This document shows, piece by piece, positions 25,061 to 33,797 of a DNA stretch of 64,000 nt. A program made the translations under genes and the position numbers. The notes beneath the pieces were generated by a model. That model worked only from the letters and a program-made list of their open reading frames with translations, made no database searches and had not been told where the DNA came from. How positions within the stretch are numbered: position 1 is the first letter of the stretch; every line of letters starts with the position of its first letter. Origin of the DNA: Chloroflexota bacterium. GTDB lineage: Bacteria; Chloroflexota; Anaerolineae; JAAEKA01. The DNA lies in contig JAYELL010000040.1 in assembly GCA_034717495.1 (NCBI GenBank), positions 8,533 through 72,532 on the forward strand, in the 5' to 3' direction.

Positions 25061-25081
25061 CCCTTCAGCGACTGGTTATGC
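25061..25081 (-). other. Half attC-like recombination site after mazF
   Basis: On the minus strand, 42 bases after the mazF stop: GCATAAC (25075-25081, six of seven match to the R'' core RYYYAAC), a four-base spacer CAGT, then CGCTGAAGGG (25061-25070). This is the R''-spacer-L'' layout of attC sites. The L'/R' half is missing; the IS3 remnant begins in its place. Confidence 0.4.
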
Positions 25082-25122
25082 GGCCTCACAGTCTCAAGAA
25101 ACAACGAGTCAGTTGACCAAAA

Positions 25123-25464
25123 TTAGGTTTGCAGAACCGTATCTAGAAAACCGAGTTGTATCTTCACCACATGTTCTACCTTTCGCATGTCGGCATGTGT
25201 CAACCTGCCCGCTCGGTTGATTAAACGCTGTTTGCTCACTGTAGTCAGCTGGTCTGCCATTGCCTTGCTATGCCTATCCTTGAGCGTCACAACTGCCTCG
25301 CTGGGATAGACGTGACCTACCCGAGTTGTCAGGGGCACAACCTGTACACGGTTAAGGTGTTTGTTTGCTGCATCATTGCTGATGATGACCGCTGGACGCT
25401 TTTTCCTAATCTCACCGCCAACCGACGGGTCAAAGTTCACCCACCATACCTCACCGCGTTTCAT
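25123..25464 (-). CDS. mazF: MazF/PemK-family endoribonuclease toxin
   Basis: 113 residues, the normal size. MazF toxins cut mRNA at short motifs unless bound by the antitoxin. Seen: KRGEVWWVNFDPSVGGEIRK with the basic loop, RPAVIISND, VQVVPLTT, and ADQLTTVSKQRL before the C-terminal helix. All expected conserved residues are present, so the toxin may be active. It overlaps the antitoxin gene by 14 bases, and lies in a region of decayed mobile DNA. Confidence 0.92.
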   Translation of the reverse strand: MKRGEVWWVNFDPSVGGEIRKKRPAVIISNDAANKHLNRVQVVPLTTRVGHVYPSEAVVTLKDRHSKAMADQLTTVSKQRLINRAGRLTHADMRKVEHVVKIQLGFLDTVLQT

Positions 25465-25681
25465 CGCTCACGTCTCCAACAGTGGCTTCCGCCCATTCCA
25501 ATGCTTCCGCTTCGCGTTCTTCATCCTGAGCCATTTGCCTGTAGGCGGCTTCTAACTCTTGATAAAGCACATATGGGCGTACCAAGTCTTCGATGAAGCG
25601 ACTAATGCGACGGCGTCCTATGACTGCATACAGTCCATCATAGACCTGCTCATCAATGGTAATGGTCAGTTTCTTTTGCAT
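25451..25681 (-). CDS. mazE: Antitoxin of the MazEF-type module (ribbon-helix-helix-like)
   Basis: 76 residues. The N-terminal KKLTITIDEQVYDGLYAVIG is a ribbon-helix-helix-type DNA-binding start, followed by ISRFIEDLVRPY; the acidic C-terminus (AQDEEREAEALEWAEATVG) would wrap the toxin. Strong ribosome binding site GGGAGGTG before the ATG at 25681. It precedes and overlaps mazF, the standard antitoxin-toxin order. The operator upstream (25702-25722) indicates self-repression. Confidence 0.88.
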   Translation of the reverse strand: MQKKLTITIDEQVYDGLYAVIGRRRISRFIEDLVRPYVLYQELEAAYRQMAQDEEREAEALEWAEATVGDVSDETR

Positions 25682-25701
25682 TATGCACCTCCCTGCAAGT
25701 G

Positions 25702-25750
25702 TATACGTACATCACACGTATAATATAATGCCAAGCAGGGAAAAGATCAA
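25702..25750 (-). promoter_or_regulatory. mazEF promoter with an overlapping palindromic operator
   Basis: Minus strand: TTGATC (25745-25750), 17-base spacer, TATATT (25722-25727). Downstream, TATACGT (25716-25722 in plus-strand terms ACGTATA) and its perfect inverted copy (25702-25708) are separated by 7 bases, covering the start of transcription. This is the usual design for autoregulation by a ribbon-helix-helix antitoxin. Binding itself is inferred. Confidence 0.6.
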
Positions 25751-25784
25751 GCGGCGTAGGGAAGTATTGGCTGTGGAGCAGGCC

Positions 25785-25837
25785 GCCGAACGCCACCGTT
25801 CACCGGCCCGCGGCTCCGGTGCAACGGATTATTATCC
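25785..25837 (-). other. Degenerate attC-like site between the immunity fragment and mazEF
   Basis: Read on the minus strand: GGATAAT (R'' position), AATC spacer, CGTTGCACCGG (25816-25826), nine-base centre, CCGGTGAACG (25797-25806), GTGGC spacer, GTTCGGC (25785-25791, six of seven to GTTRRRY). The two inner boxes are complementary except for one extra G in the first, the extrahelical base typical of attC hairpins. R'' is poorly kept. It begins at the stop codon of the immunity-protein fragment and ends just before the mazEF promoter, exactly where an attC would separate two cassettes. Confidence 0.5.
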
Positions 25838-26092
25838 CGCCTTCTCGTCACAGCATGCATCAGTTTGTGGCACGAGATCCGAATACTGTTGGTTGAATGC
25901 GGACAAAACCAATTCCCGAATGTCGTCGGGAACGCGTTGGCGCTGCCAGTCATGTTCTTTGGCAACGGCATCAACGTCGTTTTCCCCGGATGCCGAGGTT
26001 ACGGTTTTGAGCGCATAAGCCGCTGCATTGATTGCATGATCAGCCATGTGGGTGGTTGCGACGGCATGCCCGGCAGCCGTCAGTTGGATCAA
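25832..26092 (-). pseudogene. Fragment of a putative immunity protein (Imm_5-like)
   Basis: About 86 residues. GHAVATTHMADHAI, AAAYALKTV, AVAKEHDWQRQRVPDDIREL and VLSAF resemble the C-terminal half of the alanine-rich putative immunity proteins that neutralise contact-dependent toxins. The N-terminal half is absent and the frame opens with TTG, so the gene is truncated at its 5' side. It reads away from the integrase remnant, like a cassette gene. Identification rests on short motifs. Confidence 0.4.
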
Positions 26093-26147
26093 ACGCTACA
26101 TTCAGTTTCAACAATGCCAGAACCGGGATGAGCTGTCATAAGCGCCG

Positions 26148-26591
26148 CGTGACGACTTCGAAGGCTTCCTCAATCATCTCGCCAATGACCTCAACCTTAG
26201 CGCTTCCTCGATCAATCAGGCGCTGGGGGCGCTCATTTATCTCCATTAATCGGTGCTTCGTGTCGAAATGCCCTATCTGGAAATACCTCGGCAAAAATCT
26301 GTCAAAACATTACAACATCCCCTTGATGATAATGAAGCCAAAGCATTGCTTTCACACTTGCATGGCAGAGACTATCTTCTCGCCGCTATCATGTATGGGG
26401 CTGGGCTGCGTGTTAAAGAAACTGCCTTCCCTTCACAGCGACTCAGCCGCCATCGCCGCGAACCGGACAACACGACCCTGTATCGTTTTCATGTCAGCCC
26501 AAATTTGGTTTCTCGCAGTGTCAAATCCGCTGCACAAGCCGCTGGCATCGACAAGCGAGTTACCCCACACATTTTACGACACAGCTTTGCC
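26148..26591 (+). pseudogene. Broken integron-type integrase (IntI-like)
   Basis: One frame reads FEGFLNHLANDLNLSASSIN and QALGALIYLH, then a stop (TAA 26247-26249), then SVLRVEMPYLEIPRQKSVKTLQH, YGAGLRVKE, a jump to FPSQRLSRHRREP, and SRSVKSAAQAAGIDKRVTPH followed by ILRHSFA. The N-terminal SAM-like domain, the first catalytic Arg region, the FPS...RR-x-H block and the HxxRHSFA box all match integron integrases. Lost are the segment between GLRVKE and FPS, the final His and the Tyr nucleophile. It is divergent from the mazEF and immunity cassettes, as intI is from its array. Confidence 0.65.
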
Positions 26592-26684
26592 GTTCCAACC
26601 AGACTCCCAAGACCTGAGACCGGTTTACCCAATATCCAATGACCAACCCGAGCCACTAGGCCCAAGGGAAGAGTAGCGAAGTGT

Positions 26685-28604
26685 TCAGGGGAAAAACTGG
26701 GACCCCAGGTATTCCACAAGAGCTGGATCGAGCTCTTCTCCGGCCGCGCCCAACTGGAGTGACTGGAGGCGAGATTCAAAGCGCGTCAAGGCACCCGGAT
26801 TGTTGCATCCTGGACCGAGCAGCACGACATCACCATCGAAATAACAGACGTCCAGGTCACGTTCCTCTGTAATCCAACGCATTAGCCCATAGTACAGCCG
26901 CGGCTGCACCCCGTAACGGTGATCGTTCAGATCGACCAAGACCCAGTCGACACGGTCGGCAATCCTGAGTATCCGCGGGTCGTGCAGCAAATAGAGGTCC
27001 TGCCGGTTGGCAAGATGGGGCGCGTAGGCCTCAGTCGTCGCGACCGAACCGTCAACCGGAAGAAGCTTCTCGGCCTGCCAGAAGTGTTCTCCTTCGATCT
27101 GCCCTTGCAGGCTATAGTTTTCCCAGTCGGACGGGCCTGCATCAGCCTGCCAGAACTGGTCGAAAAGGCCTGCCAACAGGGCGCAGGCGATCATCCACGA
27201 CAGGACCAGGACCAGCCAGGAGTAACGGGGAGAAGAAGCGACTTGCGGAATGCGATCTGCGAAACCAGGTGAAGCGGGGGCCTGCTCCGCTGCCTCGAAT
27301 CGCAGAAACCTGCGTGTTGCAGCCATACCGTAGACGGCCGCAGCAAAGACGATGGCAATCAACGGGGCGGCATAGTGGAAATAGATGGACGACTGGTATA
27401 AATTGCCTGCCAGCCAATTGATCGCCAGCGATGGCAAGGCCACAAGAATGGCGGGACTGAGCAGGGAGAGAAATCCGACGGGCAACAGGAACTTGAAAAG
27501 CATCCAGAGGCGTCGCGGATCGCTGACAGTGTGGCTCAGCAGGAGTTCAGGGTTTCGAATCAATCCTGACACGATGTCCGCCGGGCTGGCACCCAACCAG
27601 GCGTAGCGAGCCAGGGTGTCGGATGGGGCGCTGCGGAAGAGAGGGATGACGAAAAACAGAGCCAACAGCGACCAAAGCAGACCCGCGATCGTCCAGCCTA
27701 TTCCCAGGGAACGATACGGGCGTTTGCGCCACCAGACGAAAAGCCCGAATGCGGCCACGGTGAGGCCGATATCCTCCTTGCAGAGCAGGGAAAGGAACAG
27801 GGAAACGCAAAGAATTCCTGGCCTCTCGGCCTCAAGCGCCCAAAAGGCCAGCAGAAGCAAGGGCACCACCAGTACTTCCTCGTGGAATTCAAAGCGATTG
27901 ACGAAACCCAAAGCGGGATAGGTCAAAAAGAGCGCTGCCAGGACCAGGGAACTTACCCGGGATCCCCGGGGCCAGAGGGGTGTCAGGATCTGGCGGGCCA
28001 GGGCTACCAGAGGAATGGCTGCCAATGCCAGGGCCGCTGCCTGAAGGATCAGCAGGGCCCTGGGATCGGGCCAGAGCCAGTAGATGGGCGCCAGGATCAG
28101 GATGATTGGCGAGACATGGTCGCCCAGGTAATTCTCCACTTCGACCGATGAGGCAAAGGGGCGTCCCTGGCTGGTGTTCCAGAAGACCTGGCTGTGCAGC
28201 CCCAGGTCGTATGCCTTGGAGTTGAATGCCTGGTGCCGGGCGATGCTGAATGCGGCGAGGATCAACGTGGAACCAATCACCATAGCCACGATGATTATCA
28301 GCGTTCGTTTGCCCTGTGCCAGCCAGTCATCCAGCCTGACAAGATAACCGGCCAACCATCCCGCAACGCGGCTCAACGGCTGCCGGAGCAGCAGAAGGGC
28401 TATGAGGGCGGCTGCCAGAAATGCCAGGCTGATGCGCACTTCCGACAGCAGGCTCAGGTTGAATTCGGTTGCGGGTGTGCCGGCAGGAACCAGGGTGCCC
28501 AGCCATCGCTGGGGTGTCAGGGTGAACCAGGAAAGGACCACCAGGGCAAAAACAGCTGCTGCCAGGAGCATCCGTTGCCAGGGTAGGCGGTCCGCTGGGT
28601 TCAC
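26685..28604 (-). CDS. DUF2079 multi-pass membrane protein
   Basis: 639 residues with about twelve membrane helices. The DUF2079 hallmarks HQAFNSKAYDLGLHSQVFWNTSQG and SSVEVENYLGDHVSPIILILAPIYWL are present, as is FEFHEEVLVVPLLLLA and KEDIGLTVA. The fold resembles GT-C glycosyltransferases, but activity is not known. Its start overlaps the asparaginase gene upstream by four bases (ATGA), so the two are coupled. The C-terminal 150 residues are outside the membrane. Confidence 0.9.
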   Translation of the reverse strand: MNPADRLPWQRMLLAAAVFALVVLSWFTLTPQRWLGTLVPAGTPATEFNLSLLSEVRISLAFLAAALIALLLLRQPLSRVAGWLAGYLVRLDDWLAQGKRTLIIIVAMVIGSTLILAAFSIARHQAFNSKAYDLGLHSQVFWNTSQGRPFASSVEVENYLGDHVSPIILILAPIYWLWPDPRALLILQAAALALAAIPLVALARQILTPLWPRGSRVSSLVLAALFLTYPALGFVNRFEFHEEVLVVPLLLLAFWALEAERPGILCVSLFLSLLCKEDIGLTVAAFGLFVWWRKRPYRSLGIGWTIAGLLWSLLALFFVIPLFRSAPSDTLARYAWLGASPADIVSGLIRNPELLLSHTVSDPRRLWMLFKFLLPVGFLSLLSPAILVALPSLAINWLAGNLYQSSIYFHYAAPLIAIVFAAAVYGMAATRRFLRFEAAEQAPASPGFADRIPQVASSPRYSWLVLVLSWMIACALLAGLFDQFWQADAGPSDWENYSLQGQIEGEHFWQAEKLLPVDGSVATTEAYAPHLANRQDLYLLHDPRILRIADRVDWVLVDLNDHRYGVQPRLYYGLMRWITEERDLDVCYFDGDVVLLGPGCNNPGALTRFESRLQSLQLGAAGEELDPALVEYLGSQFFP

Positions 28605-29692
28605 AACCAGGCCTCCTGGGGCAGCGGTGGGTCGAAACGGTCCACCGACATTGCGGCGCGGATCTCCCCGACGGTGGTACCGCGATGGTTTTTGACCGGG
28701 GGGTTACGAAGGGGCTGCAGGCGTTGCATTGTCCCGGCGTCCACGAGATCGAGGCTCTCCAGCAGGGAGACGATAACAGCTCCCAGGGCGCGGGGATTGC
28801 CGTCGGCGACCTTCAGGGCGATGCCGAGCGAACGATCATTACCTGCTTTGATGGCAATGCCCTGATATCCCTCGGCGCCCCCCTTGCAAACAATGGCACC
28901 TTTGCCTGCTTGCATCAACTGGTCATCCAGCGCACCGTGATTGGAGACGAGATGGGGATAGGCTTGCATTGCGCTCACGACGCGCCGGCACTCAGGAGGT
29001 GCATCGGGGGCACTCAGACGGGCGAAGGCCAGAGCGGCATTAGCCAGTGGCACAGCGAAGGTGGGGAGGGAGCAGCCATCGCTGGCAGTAATGATGGCAG
29101 CCATCGGATAGGAGGCCATCTCCGAAAAACGGGCCAATATCGCTCGCTGCACAGGATGATCGAGCCCGGTGTAATCCAGGTCCTGGCTCGCCCAGAAGCG
29201 AGCCAGGGTCAACATGCCAGCGTGTTTGCCTGAACAGTTATTGTGGCGCGCATCGGCCTCTTGCCCTGCCGCCGCCAACCTGCGGTGAGCCTCCTGATCG
29301 ATAGGCCAATGGGTGCCGCAGCGCAGGAATGATTGATTGAGCCCTATGGCATCCAGAATGTCCTGAACGGCTGCAACATGGGTTTCAGTGCCATGGTGGG
29401 AGGCGCACATGATGGCCAGGGCTTCCTGGTCAAGGTCATAGTGGTCCAGTGCGCCGCTTGCAACTGTGGGAAGGGCCTGAAACGGTTTTGCGGAGGAGCG
29501 GAGATAGGTAACGTATTTGGGATTGCCCGCGGCCGCCAGCAGGGCTCCCCGATTGTCGACTACAGCCAATGCCCCGAGATGGCTGCTTTCAACTATCTCG
29601 CCGCGTGTAACCATTGCCAAAGGTGTCATATCCATCGTGTTGGGCGAAGGGTCTGCGCCGTCAGTGGCGAGAGAGGGGTGGCCTGTTGTCAT
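28601..29692 (-). CDS. Asparaginase II-type (AnsA-like) protein
   Basis: About 363 residues. The sequence resembles the rhizobial-type thermolabile L-asparaginase family (asparaginase II), which hydrolyses asparagine to aspartate and ammonia. Seen: VTRGEIVESSHLGALAVVD, TYLRSSAKPFQALP, MCASHHGTETHVAAV, CSGKHAGML, DGCSLPTFAVPL, and VCKGGAEG. The catalytic Ser-Lys pair of this family lies in RSSAKPF. The start is uncertain: ATG 29692 is 59 bases after the stop of the upstream gene, but no clear ribosome binding site is visible; ATG 29635 or 29629 gives the usual family N-terminus. Coupled to the DUF2079 gene. Confidence 0.85.
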   Translation of the reverse strand: MTTGHPSLATDGADPSPNTMDMTPLAMVTRGEIVESSHLGALAVVDNRGALLAAAGNPKYVTYLRSSAKPFQALPTVASGALDHYDLDQEALAIMCASHHGTETHVAAVQDILDAIGLNQSFLRCGTHWPIDQEAHRRLAAAGQEADARHNNCSGKHAGMLTLARFWASQDLDYTGLDHPVQRAILARFSEMASYPMAAIITASDGCSLPTFAVPLANAALAFARLSAPDAPPECRRVVSAMQAYPHLVSNHGALDDQLMQAGKGAIVCKGGAEGYQGIAIKAGNDRSLGIALKVADGNPRALGAVIVSLLESLDLVDAGTMQRLQPLRNPPVKNHRGTTVGEIRAAMSVDRFDPPLPQEAWL

Positions 29693-29750
29693 GGGAGCAG
29701 GATCAGAACTGACTGATGTGGGACTGGAAGGGCAGTCCGGCCAAAATGGT

Positions 29751-30746
29751 TCAGGGGGTGTCGGTCGTTGCTTCCCCGGCCTTAGCATCTTCGCTATCGA
29801 TCGGCGCCTTGCCCGATTCGCCCGGTTCACCCTTGGCCTCCGGTGATTCCGCCGGTTCGGGCGGTTCTGCCGGTAGCAGTTTGGCTGCCGCCTCGGCTGC
29901 TGCCAAGGCGGCTTTCTTGTTTTCGTTGTAGACCCGATTGATTCCCTGCTTGATTTGAGCCTCGATCTTGCTCTGGCGTTCCTGAGGAATCGGGAAATAG
30001 GGAACCAGGCCTTTGACCAGTGCGCTGGCCGTTTCCTGTTTGGTGTATCCCTTGTTGAAGAGGGTTCGTACCTGGCGTCTGACGAGACGAATGTACTCAG
30101 AGAGAGGTGTGGTTGAATCAGCGGTCGTCAGGGGGCCGTGCCCGGGTACGATGATAGCAGGTTTCAATCGGCGAATATAGCTGAGCGCGTCCAGCCACTG
30201 TTTGCTGTTAGATTGGGCCATGTAGGGATGTTGATCGAACCAGACAGTGTCGCCGGCAAACAGGATTTTCGATTCTGGCAGCCATGTCAAGATCGTTGCC
30301 TCGGTGTGACCACCCACATGGATGAGGCGCACAGTTGGACCTCCATGCTCGATATCAAGGCGGTTATCGAAGGTGATCGTCGGCCGAACGATGGTGAGAT
30401 TGGTGAACTCCGCCTGGATCTTCGGTTCCCGTTTGAATGAATCGATGACCCGCTGGCAGAAATTGGCGCCGTATCCGCGCATGTTTTTCCAGGCCAGCTC
30501 ATGCGCGATGACCGGGGCATTGTAGAACTGGTTCCCCAACACATGACCACGGTGGTGATCGGTGTTGACAATGTAAAGATTGGGCTTTTTCCTCGTGACG
30601 CGGCGGATGTACGCCAGCCACTTCGCGTTGTCGGAGGGCAGCATGGGCGTGTCGATGATGATGTTTCCGTCACGGGTCTCGACCAGGCCAACGTTCGACC
30701 CTCTGAATCCCTGATGGATGTGAATACCACGAGCGATCTCTTCCAT
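29751..30746 (-). CDS. Metallo-beta-lactamase-fold hydrolase with acidic tail
   Basis: About 331 residues. The fold is visible as GSNVGLVETRDGNIIIDTPML, NTDHHRGHVLGNQFY (metal-binding HxHxxH, here THH variant with D-H-H), HVGGHTEATILTWLPE, and LFAGDTVWFDQHP. The C-terminal 60 residues are rich in Pro, Glu and Ala (LPAEPPEPAESPEAKG) and are probably disordered. The ATG at 30746 has AAGG upstream. Substrate not known. It precedes the asparaginase gene by 59 bases in the same direction. Confidence 0.8.
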   Translation of the reverse strand: MEEIARGIHIHQGFRGSNVGLVETRDGNIIIDTPMLPSDNAKWLAYIRRVTRKKPNLYIVNTDHHRGHVLGNQFYNAPVIAHELAWKNMRGYGANFCQRVIDSFKREPKIQAEFTNLTIVRPTITFDNRLDIEHGGPTVRLIHVGGHTEATILTWLPESKILFAGDTVWFDQHPYMAQSNSKQWLDALSYIRRLKPAIIVPGHGPLTTADSTTPLSEYIRLVRRQVRTLFNKGYTKQETASALVKGLVPYFPIPQERQSKIEAQIKQGINRVYNENKKAALAAAEAAAKLLPAEPPEPAESPEAKGEPGESGKAPIDSEDAKAGEATTDTP

Positions 30747-30906
30747 GTTTGCCTTCTTACTTCCAGTTGATCTCCGATCCGACCGTTTTGTTCGGTGGGA
30801 CGCCAAATTATAGCATATCCCCATTCCTTTTGCCAGCAGATTCACGAATTCGGCGGCTACTGGCTTCGGCGGAACGTCTCTCCCGGGAATCTGGATGATC
30901 GGAGGC

Positions 30907-31731
30907 CTAAATCTGTTCCCCGATGGCCTCTCGAAGCTGCTGGGTGATACGGGCAAACCGGGGGCTGCCCATGATGTCGACATTTCGTGGCCGTGGCAGA
31001 TCGATAGGAATCTCAAGAACGATCCGGCCCGGCCGTTGGCTCATCACCAATACCCGATCGGCCAGAAAGACGGCTTCAGGAATGCTGTGGGTTACCATCA
31101 CGGCCGTGTAGTCATAAGTTTGCCGGATGCGCAGCAACTCCATGTTCATCCGTTCTCGGGTGATGGCATCCAACGCGCCAAAGGGTTCGTCCAGAAGCAG
31201 TACTTCCGGTTCGTGGACCAAGGTTCGCGCCAGCGCTGTCCGTTGCGCCATGCCGCCCGAAAGCTGGCGTGGATAGGCGTGTTCAAAGCCATCCAACCCT
31301 ACCAGATGAAGTACTTCCAGCGAGCGTTGTTCCATCTCAGCGGCAGGCATGTGCTGAAGCTCCAGAGGCAGGGCAACGTTGCGCAGCACTGTGCGCCACG
31401 GCATCAGGTTGGCATGTTGGAAGACGTAGCCTACCTCGGAGCGCGGTTCTGTCAGTTCCTGATTTTTCAAGAAGACGTGACCCTGCGAGGGAGTAAGAAG
31501 ACCACCAAGAATGCGCAGCAAGGTTGTTTTTCCGCAGCCCGACGGCCCCACCACGCAGACGAATTCGCCGTCCAGGACGCTCATGTTTGTTTTTGCCAGA
31601 GCAGCGGTCGGGCGACCGCCATTCGCCGGCGGGTAGGTCAACGCCACCTCTTCGGCTTGCAGCAAAGGGGCGGGGGACACAGGGCGCGCTCCTGAACTGG
31701 CCGTAGGCATCGGGACAGAGAAAAAAAGCAT
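30907..31731 (-). CDS. ABC transporter ATP-binding protein of the FMN-riboswitch operon
   Basis: About 274 residues of the nitrate/sulfonate/taurine/thiamine-precursor importer ATPases. Walker A GPSGCGKTTLL, Q-loop VFQHANLMPW, signature LSGGMAQRTALAR, Walker B VLLLDEPFGALD and switch H in VTHSIPEA are all intact. It lies after the binding protein and the permease in one direction behind the FMN riboswitch, so its probable cargo is riboflavin. The start is unsure: ATG 31731 (MLFFSVPMPT) or 31710; neither has a clear ribosome binding site. Confidence 0.9.
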   Translation of the reverse strand: MLFFSVPMPTASSGARPVSPAPLLQAEEVALTYPPANGGRPTAALAKTNMSVLDGEFVCVVGPSGCGKTTLLRILGGLLTPSQGHVFLKNQELTEPRSEVGYVFQHANLMPWRTVLRNVALPLELQHMPAAEMEQRSLEVLHLVGLDGFEHAYPRQLSGGMAQRTALARTLVHEPEVLLLDEPFGALDAITRERMNMELLRIRQTYDYTAVMVTHSIPEAVFLADRVLVMSQRPGRIVLEIPIDLPRPRNVDIMGSPRFARITQQLREAIGEQI

Positions 31732-31762
31732 GGTCTGTGGTCGCTGGGATCCGATAATCAGG

Positions 31763-32806
31763 TTAATCCATCGTGGCCGAGTCCACGAACTGATTGGTGA
31801 ACAGGTCTTCCGGCACAACCGCCCGGTCGATCAGTCCCACCTCCAGCATGAATTCGGCGGCTTCCTGCCATGATTGGGGATCGCTTTGCCCTAAATCCTC
31901 GGCTGAAGCTTGCCACATCTCCAGGGTGGCATCGAACACGGCCCGGTTGATCGCCCTGGCGTCGCCGCCTGCTTCGGGCACGGCTCTCAGGCTCATTTCA
32001 AAGGCTTCATCCGGGTTGTCGAGGGTATAACGAATCGCCTTGAGCAGGGCGGTGACCGTCTTTTGAACCACCTCAGGCTGCCTGGCAATCAGACGATCGC
32101 TGACCACCAATCCGTTGGATGGCAAATCGATATACTCGGAGACGGCGATGACGCTGACCGGTTCGCCGTTCATCTTGAGTTGCACCGGCCCATTGGCGAT
32201 GTAATCGATGGCAGCATCGACCCGTCCCTGGCTGACGGCTGCAGCCTGGCTGAAACCGATGGTCTCCAGGGTCACCTCTTCCTCCGGTATTCCTGTGGCA
32301 TAGACCATGGCCTTCCAGGCCACCAGGCTTGCGCCAAACATGCCAGAGATGCCAACCCGGCGACCAGCCAGGTCTGCCGGTCCGGTGATATTCTTGTCTT
32401 CGAGGGCGAAGATCCCGACCGGAAATTCGCGGTACCAGGCCATCGCATAGGTCACAGGAAGTTCCTGAGCCCTGGCCAGAATGACCTGTTCACCGCTGGC
32501 AACAACAAAGGGCATAACATCGGTGGCGACCAGCTTGAGGAAATCGGTCTCGGAGCCATGTTGGAAGGTCACTTCCAGGCCCTGCTCCTCAAACAGGCCC
32601 ATTTCCTGGGCCACGTAGAAAGGTGCAAATTGAACACTGGGGATGTAGCCGAGGCCCATGACCAGCTCGACCGGTTCGGTCCCGGAGGGCTGTTCCGCGA
32701 CCTGTTCACCGGCTATCGTCAGCGGTTCGGCTGGAAGGGTGCAGCCGGCGACAAGTAAGATAAACAGGAAAAGGCTCGTGAGCAGCGTGCTGAGTTTATT
32801 GTTCAA
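31763..32806 (-). CDS. ribY: Riboflavin-type ABC substrate-binding lipoprotein (RibY-like)
   Basis: 347 residues, NMT1/THI5-like. The signal peptide ends LLVAGCTLP with a canonical lipobox (LVAGC), so the protein is anchored outside the membrane. Further family marks: GYIPSVQFAPFYVAQEMGLFEEQG, LVATDVMPFVVASGEQVILARAQ, GRRVGISGMFGASLVAWKAM and DAAIDYIANGPVQLKMNGEP. NMT1/THI5 proteins often bind thiamine precursors, but its operon is governed by an FMN riboswitch, and the RibXY system known from Chloroflexus uses this same type of binding protein for riboflavin. Hence the assignment, which is by context. Confidence 0.88.
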   Translation of the reverse strand: MNNKLSTLLTSLFLFILLVAGCTLPAEPLTIAGEQVAEQPSGTEPVELVMGLGYIPSVQFAPFYVAQEMGLFEEQGLEVTFQHGSETDFLKLVATDVMPFVVASGEQVILARAQELPVTYAMAWYREFPVGIFALEDKNITGPADLAGRRVGISGMFGASLVAWKAMVYATGIPEEEVTLETIGFSQAAAVSQGRVDAAIDYIANGPVQLKMNGEPVSVIAVSEYIDLPSNGLVVSDRLIARQPEVVQKTVTALLKAIRYTLDNPDEAFEMSLRAVPEAGGDARAINRAVFDATLEMWQASAEDLGQSDPQSWQEAAEFMLEVGLIDRAVVPEDLFTNQFVDSATMD

Positions 32807-32865
32807 GATGGTGCCTCGCTTTCTTTGTTGCTATGTGGCGGGACTACTGGTGTACTGTCCCAGGA

Positions 32866-33696
32866 TTATTGAATCCGCTGCCATGCCAGCAGCCTGTGTT
32901 CCAGCCAGTTCACAACGCCGTACAACGTCACCGCGATGACAACCAATGTGCCCAGGGCGACAAAGAGCAGTGGCGTATCAAGAATGCCGCGGGAAAGATT
33001 GATCAGGAACCCGAGTCCGCGATCGGCGCCCACGAACTCGGCCACGACGGCACCAATCACCGCCAGGGTTACTCCAATCTTCAGCCCGCCGAAGAGTACC
33101 GGCAGCGCGGCAGGGATCTCCAACTTGGTGAAGGTCTGCCAGCGCGAAGCCCGCAACGACTGCATAAGTGCCATCAGATCTGGCTCCACCGATCGTATGC
33201 CGACGATGGTGTTTATCAAGGTCGGGAAGAAGATGGTCAATGCGCAGATCAACACTTTGCTGAGACCAGGTGATCTGATCCAGATCACCAACAGGGGGGC
33301 CAGCGCGATAATCGGTATTGCCTGTGAGGCGACCAGGTAGGGCGAGAGCAGCCGTTCCAGCCTGCGAGACTTGGCGAGAAAGTATCCCAGTACTGTAGCA
33401 GCGCTCAAACCAAGAAGCAAACCGGCGAAGATCTCCAGGACCGTGATCTGCATGTGGTACCACAGCGAGCCGTCGCCAATCACGGCAAACATCTTTTTGC
33501 CAACGACCGACGGTGCTGGCAGGATGAAGGTAGGATAATCACCCCACTTGACCAGTTGATCCCAGAGTACCAGCACGATTACCGCTGCCACCGGGGCCAG
33601 AAGCAGTTCCGCGTGTAAGCGCTCATGCCATGTCCGGGCGACTACTGCACCTTCGTCGGTGGTGTTGGAGATCGTTTGATCAGAAGTCCACATCAT
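32866..33696 (-). CDS. ribX: Riboflavin-type ABC permease (RibX-like)
   Basis: About 276 residues with six membrane helices, of the SsuC/TauC/NitT permease class. The EAA-like loop (about VEPDLMALMQSLRASRWQTF) and ALPVLFGGLKIGVTLAVIGA are typical. The ATG at 33696 follows GAGG with six bases between. It is the first gene after the riboswitch, then ribY and the ATPase; the 5' region from the riboswitch runs through a strong hairpin at 33798-33848. The operon context indicates riboflavin uptake. Confidence 0.88.
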   Translation of the reverse strand: MMWTSDQTISNTTDEGAVVARTWHERLHAELLLAPVAAVIVLVLWDQLVKWGDYPTFILPAPSVVGKKMFAVIGDGSLWYHMQITVLEIFAGLLLGLSAATVLGYFLAKSRRLERLLSPYLVASQAIPIIALAPLLVIWIRSPGLSKVLICALTIFFPTLINTIVGIRSVEPDLMALMQSLRASRWQTFTKLEIPAALPVLFGGLKIGVTLAVIGAVVAEFVGADRGLGFLINLSRGILDTPLLFVALGTLVVIAVTLYGVVNWLEHRLLAWQRIQ

Positions 33697-33797
33697 AACC
33701 TGCCTCGATAGGCGGCACAGTCGAATCGATGCCCGACCAGTGCCGTAGGGGGCAAGGCGCGCGCGGAAGGGGGACATCTGTGTCACTGTGGGTCGAT

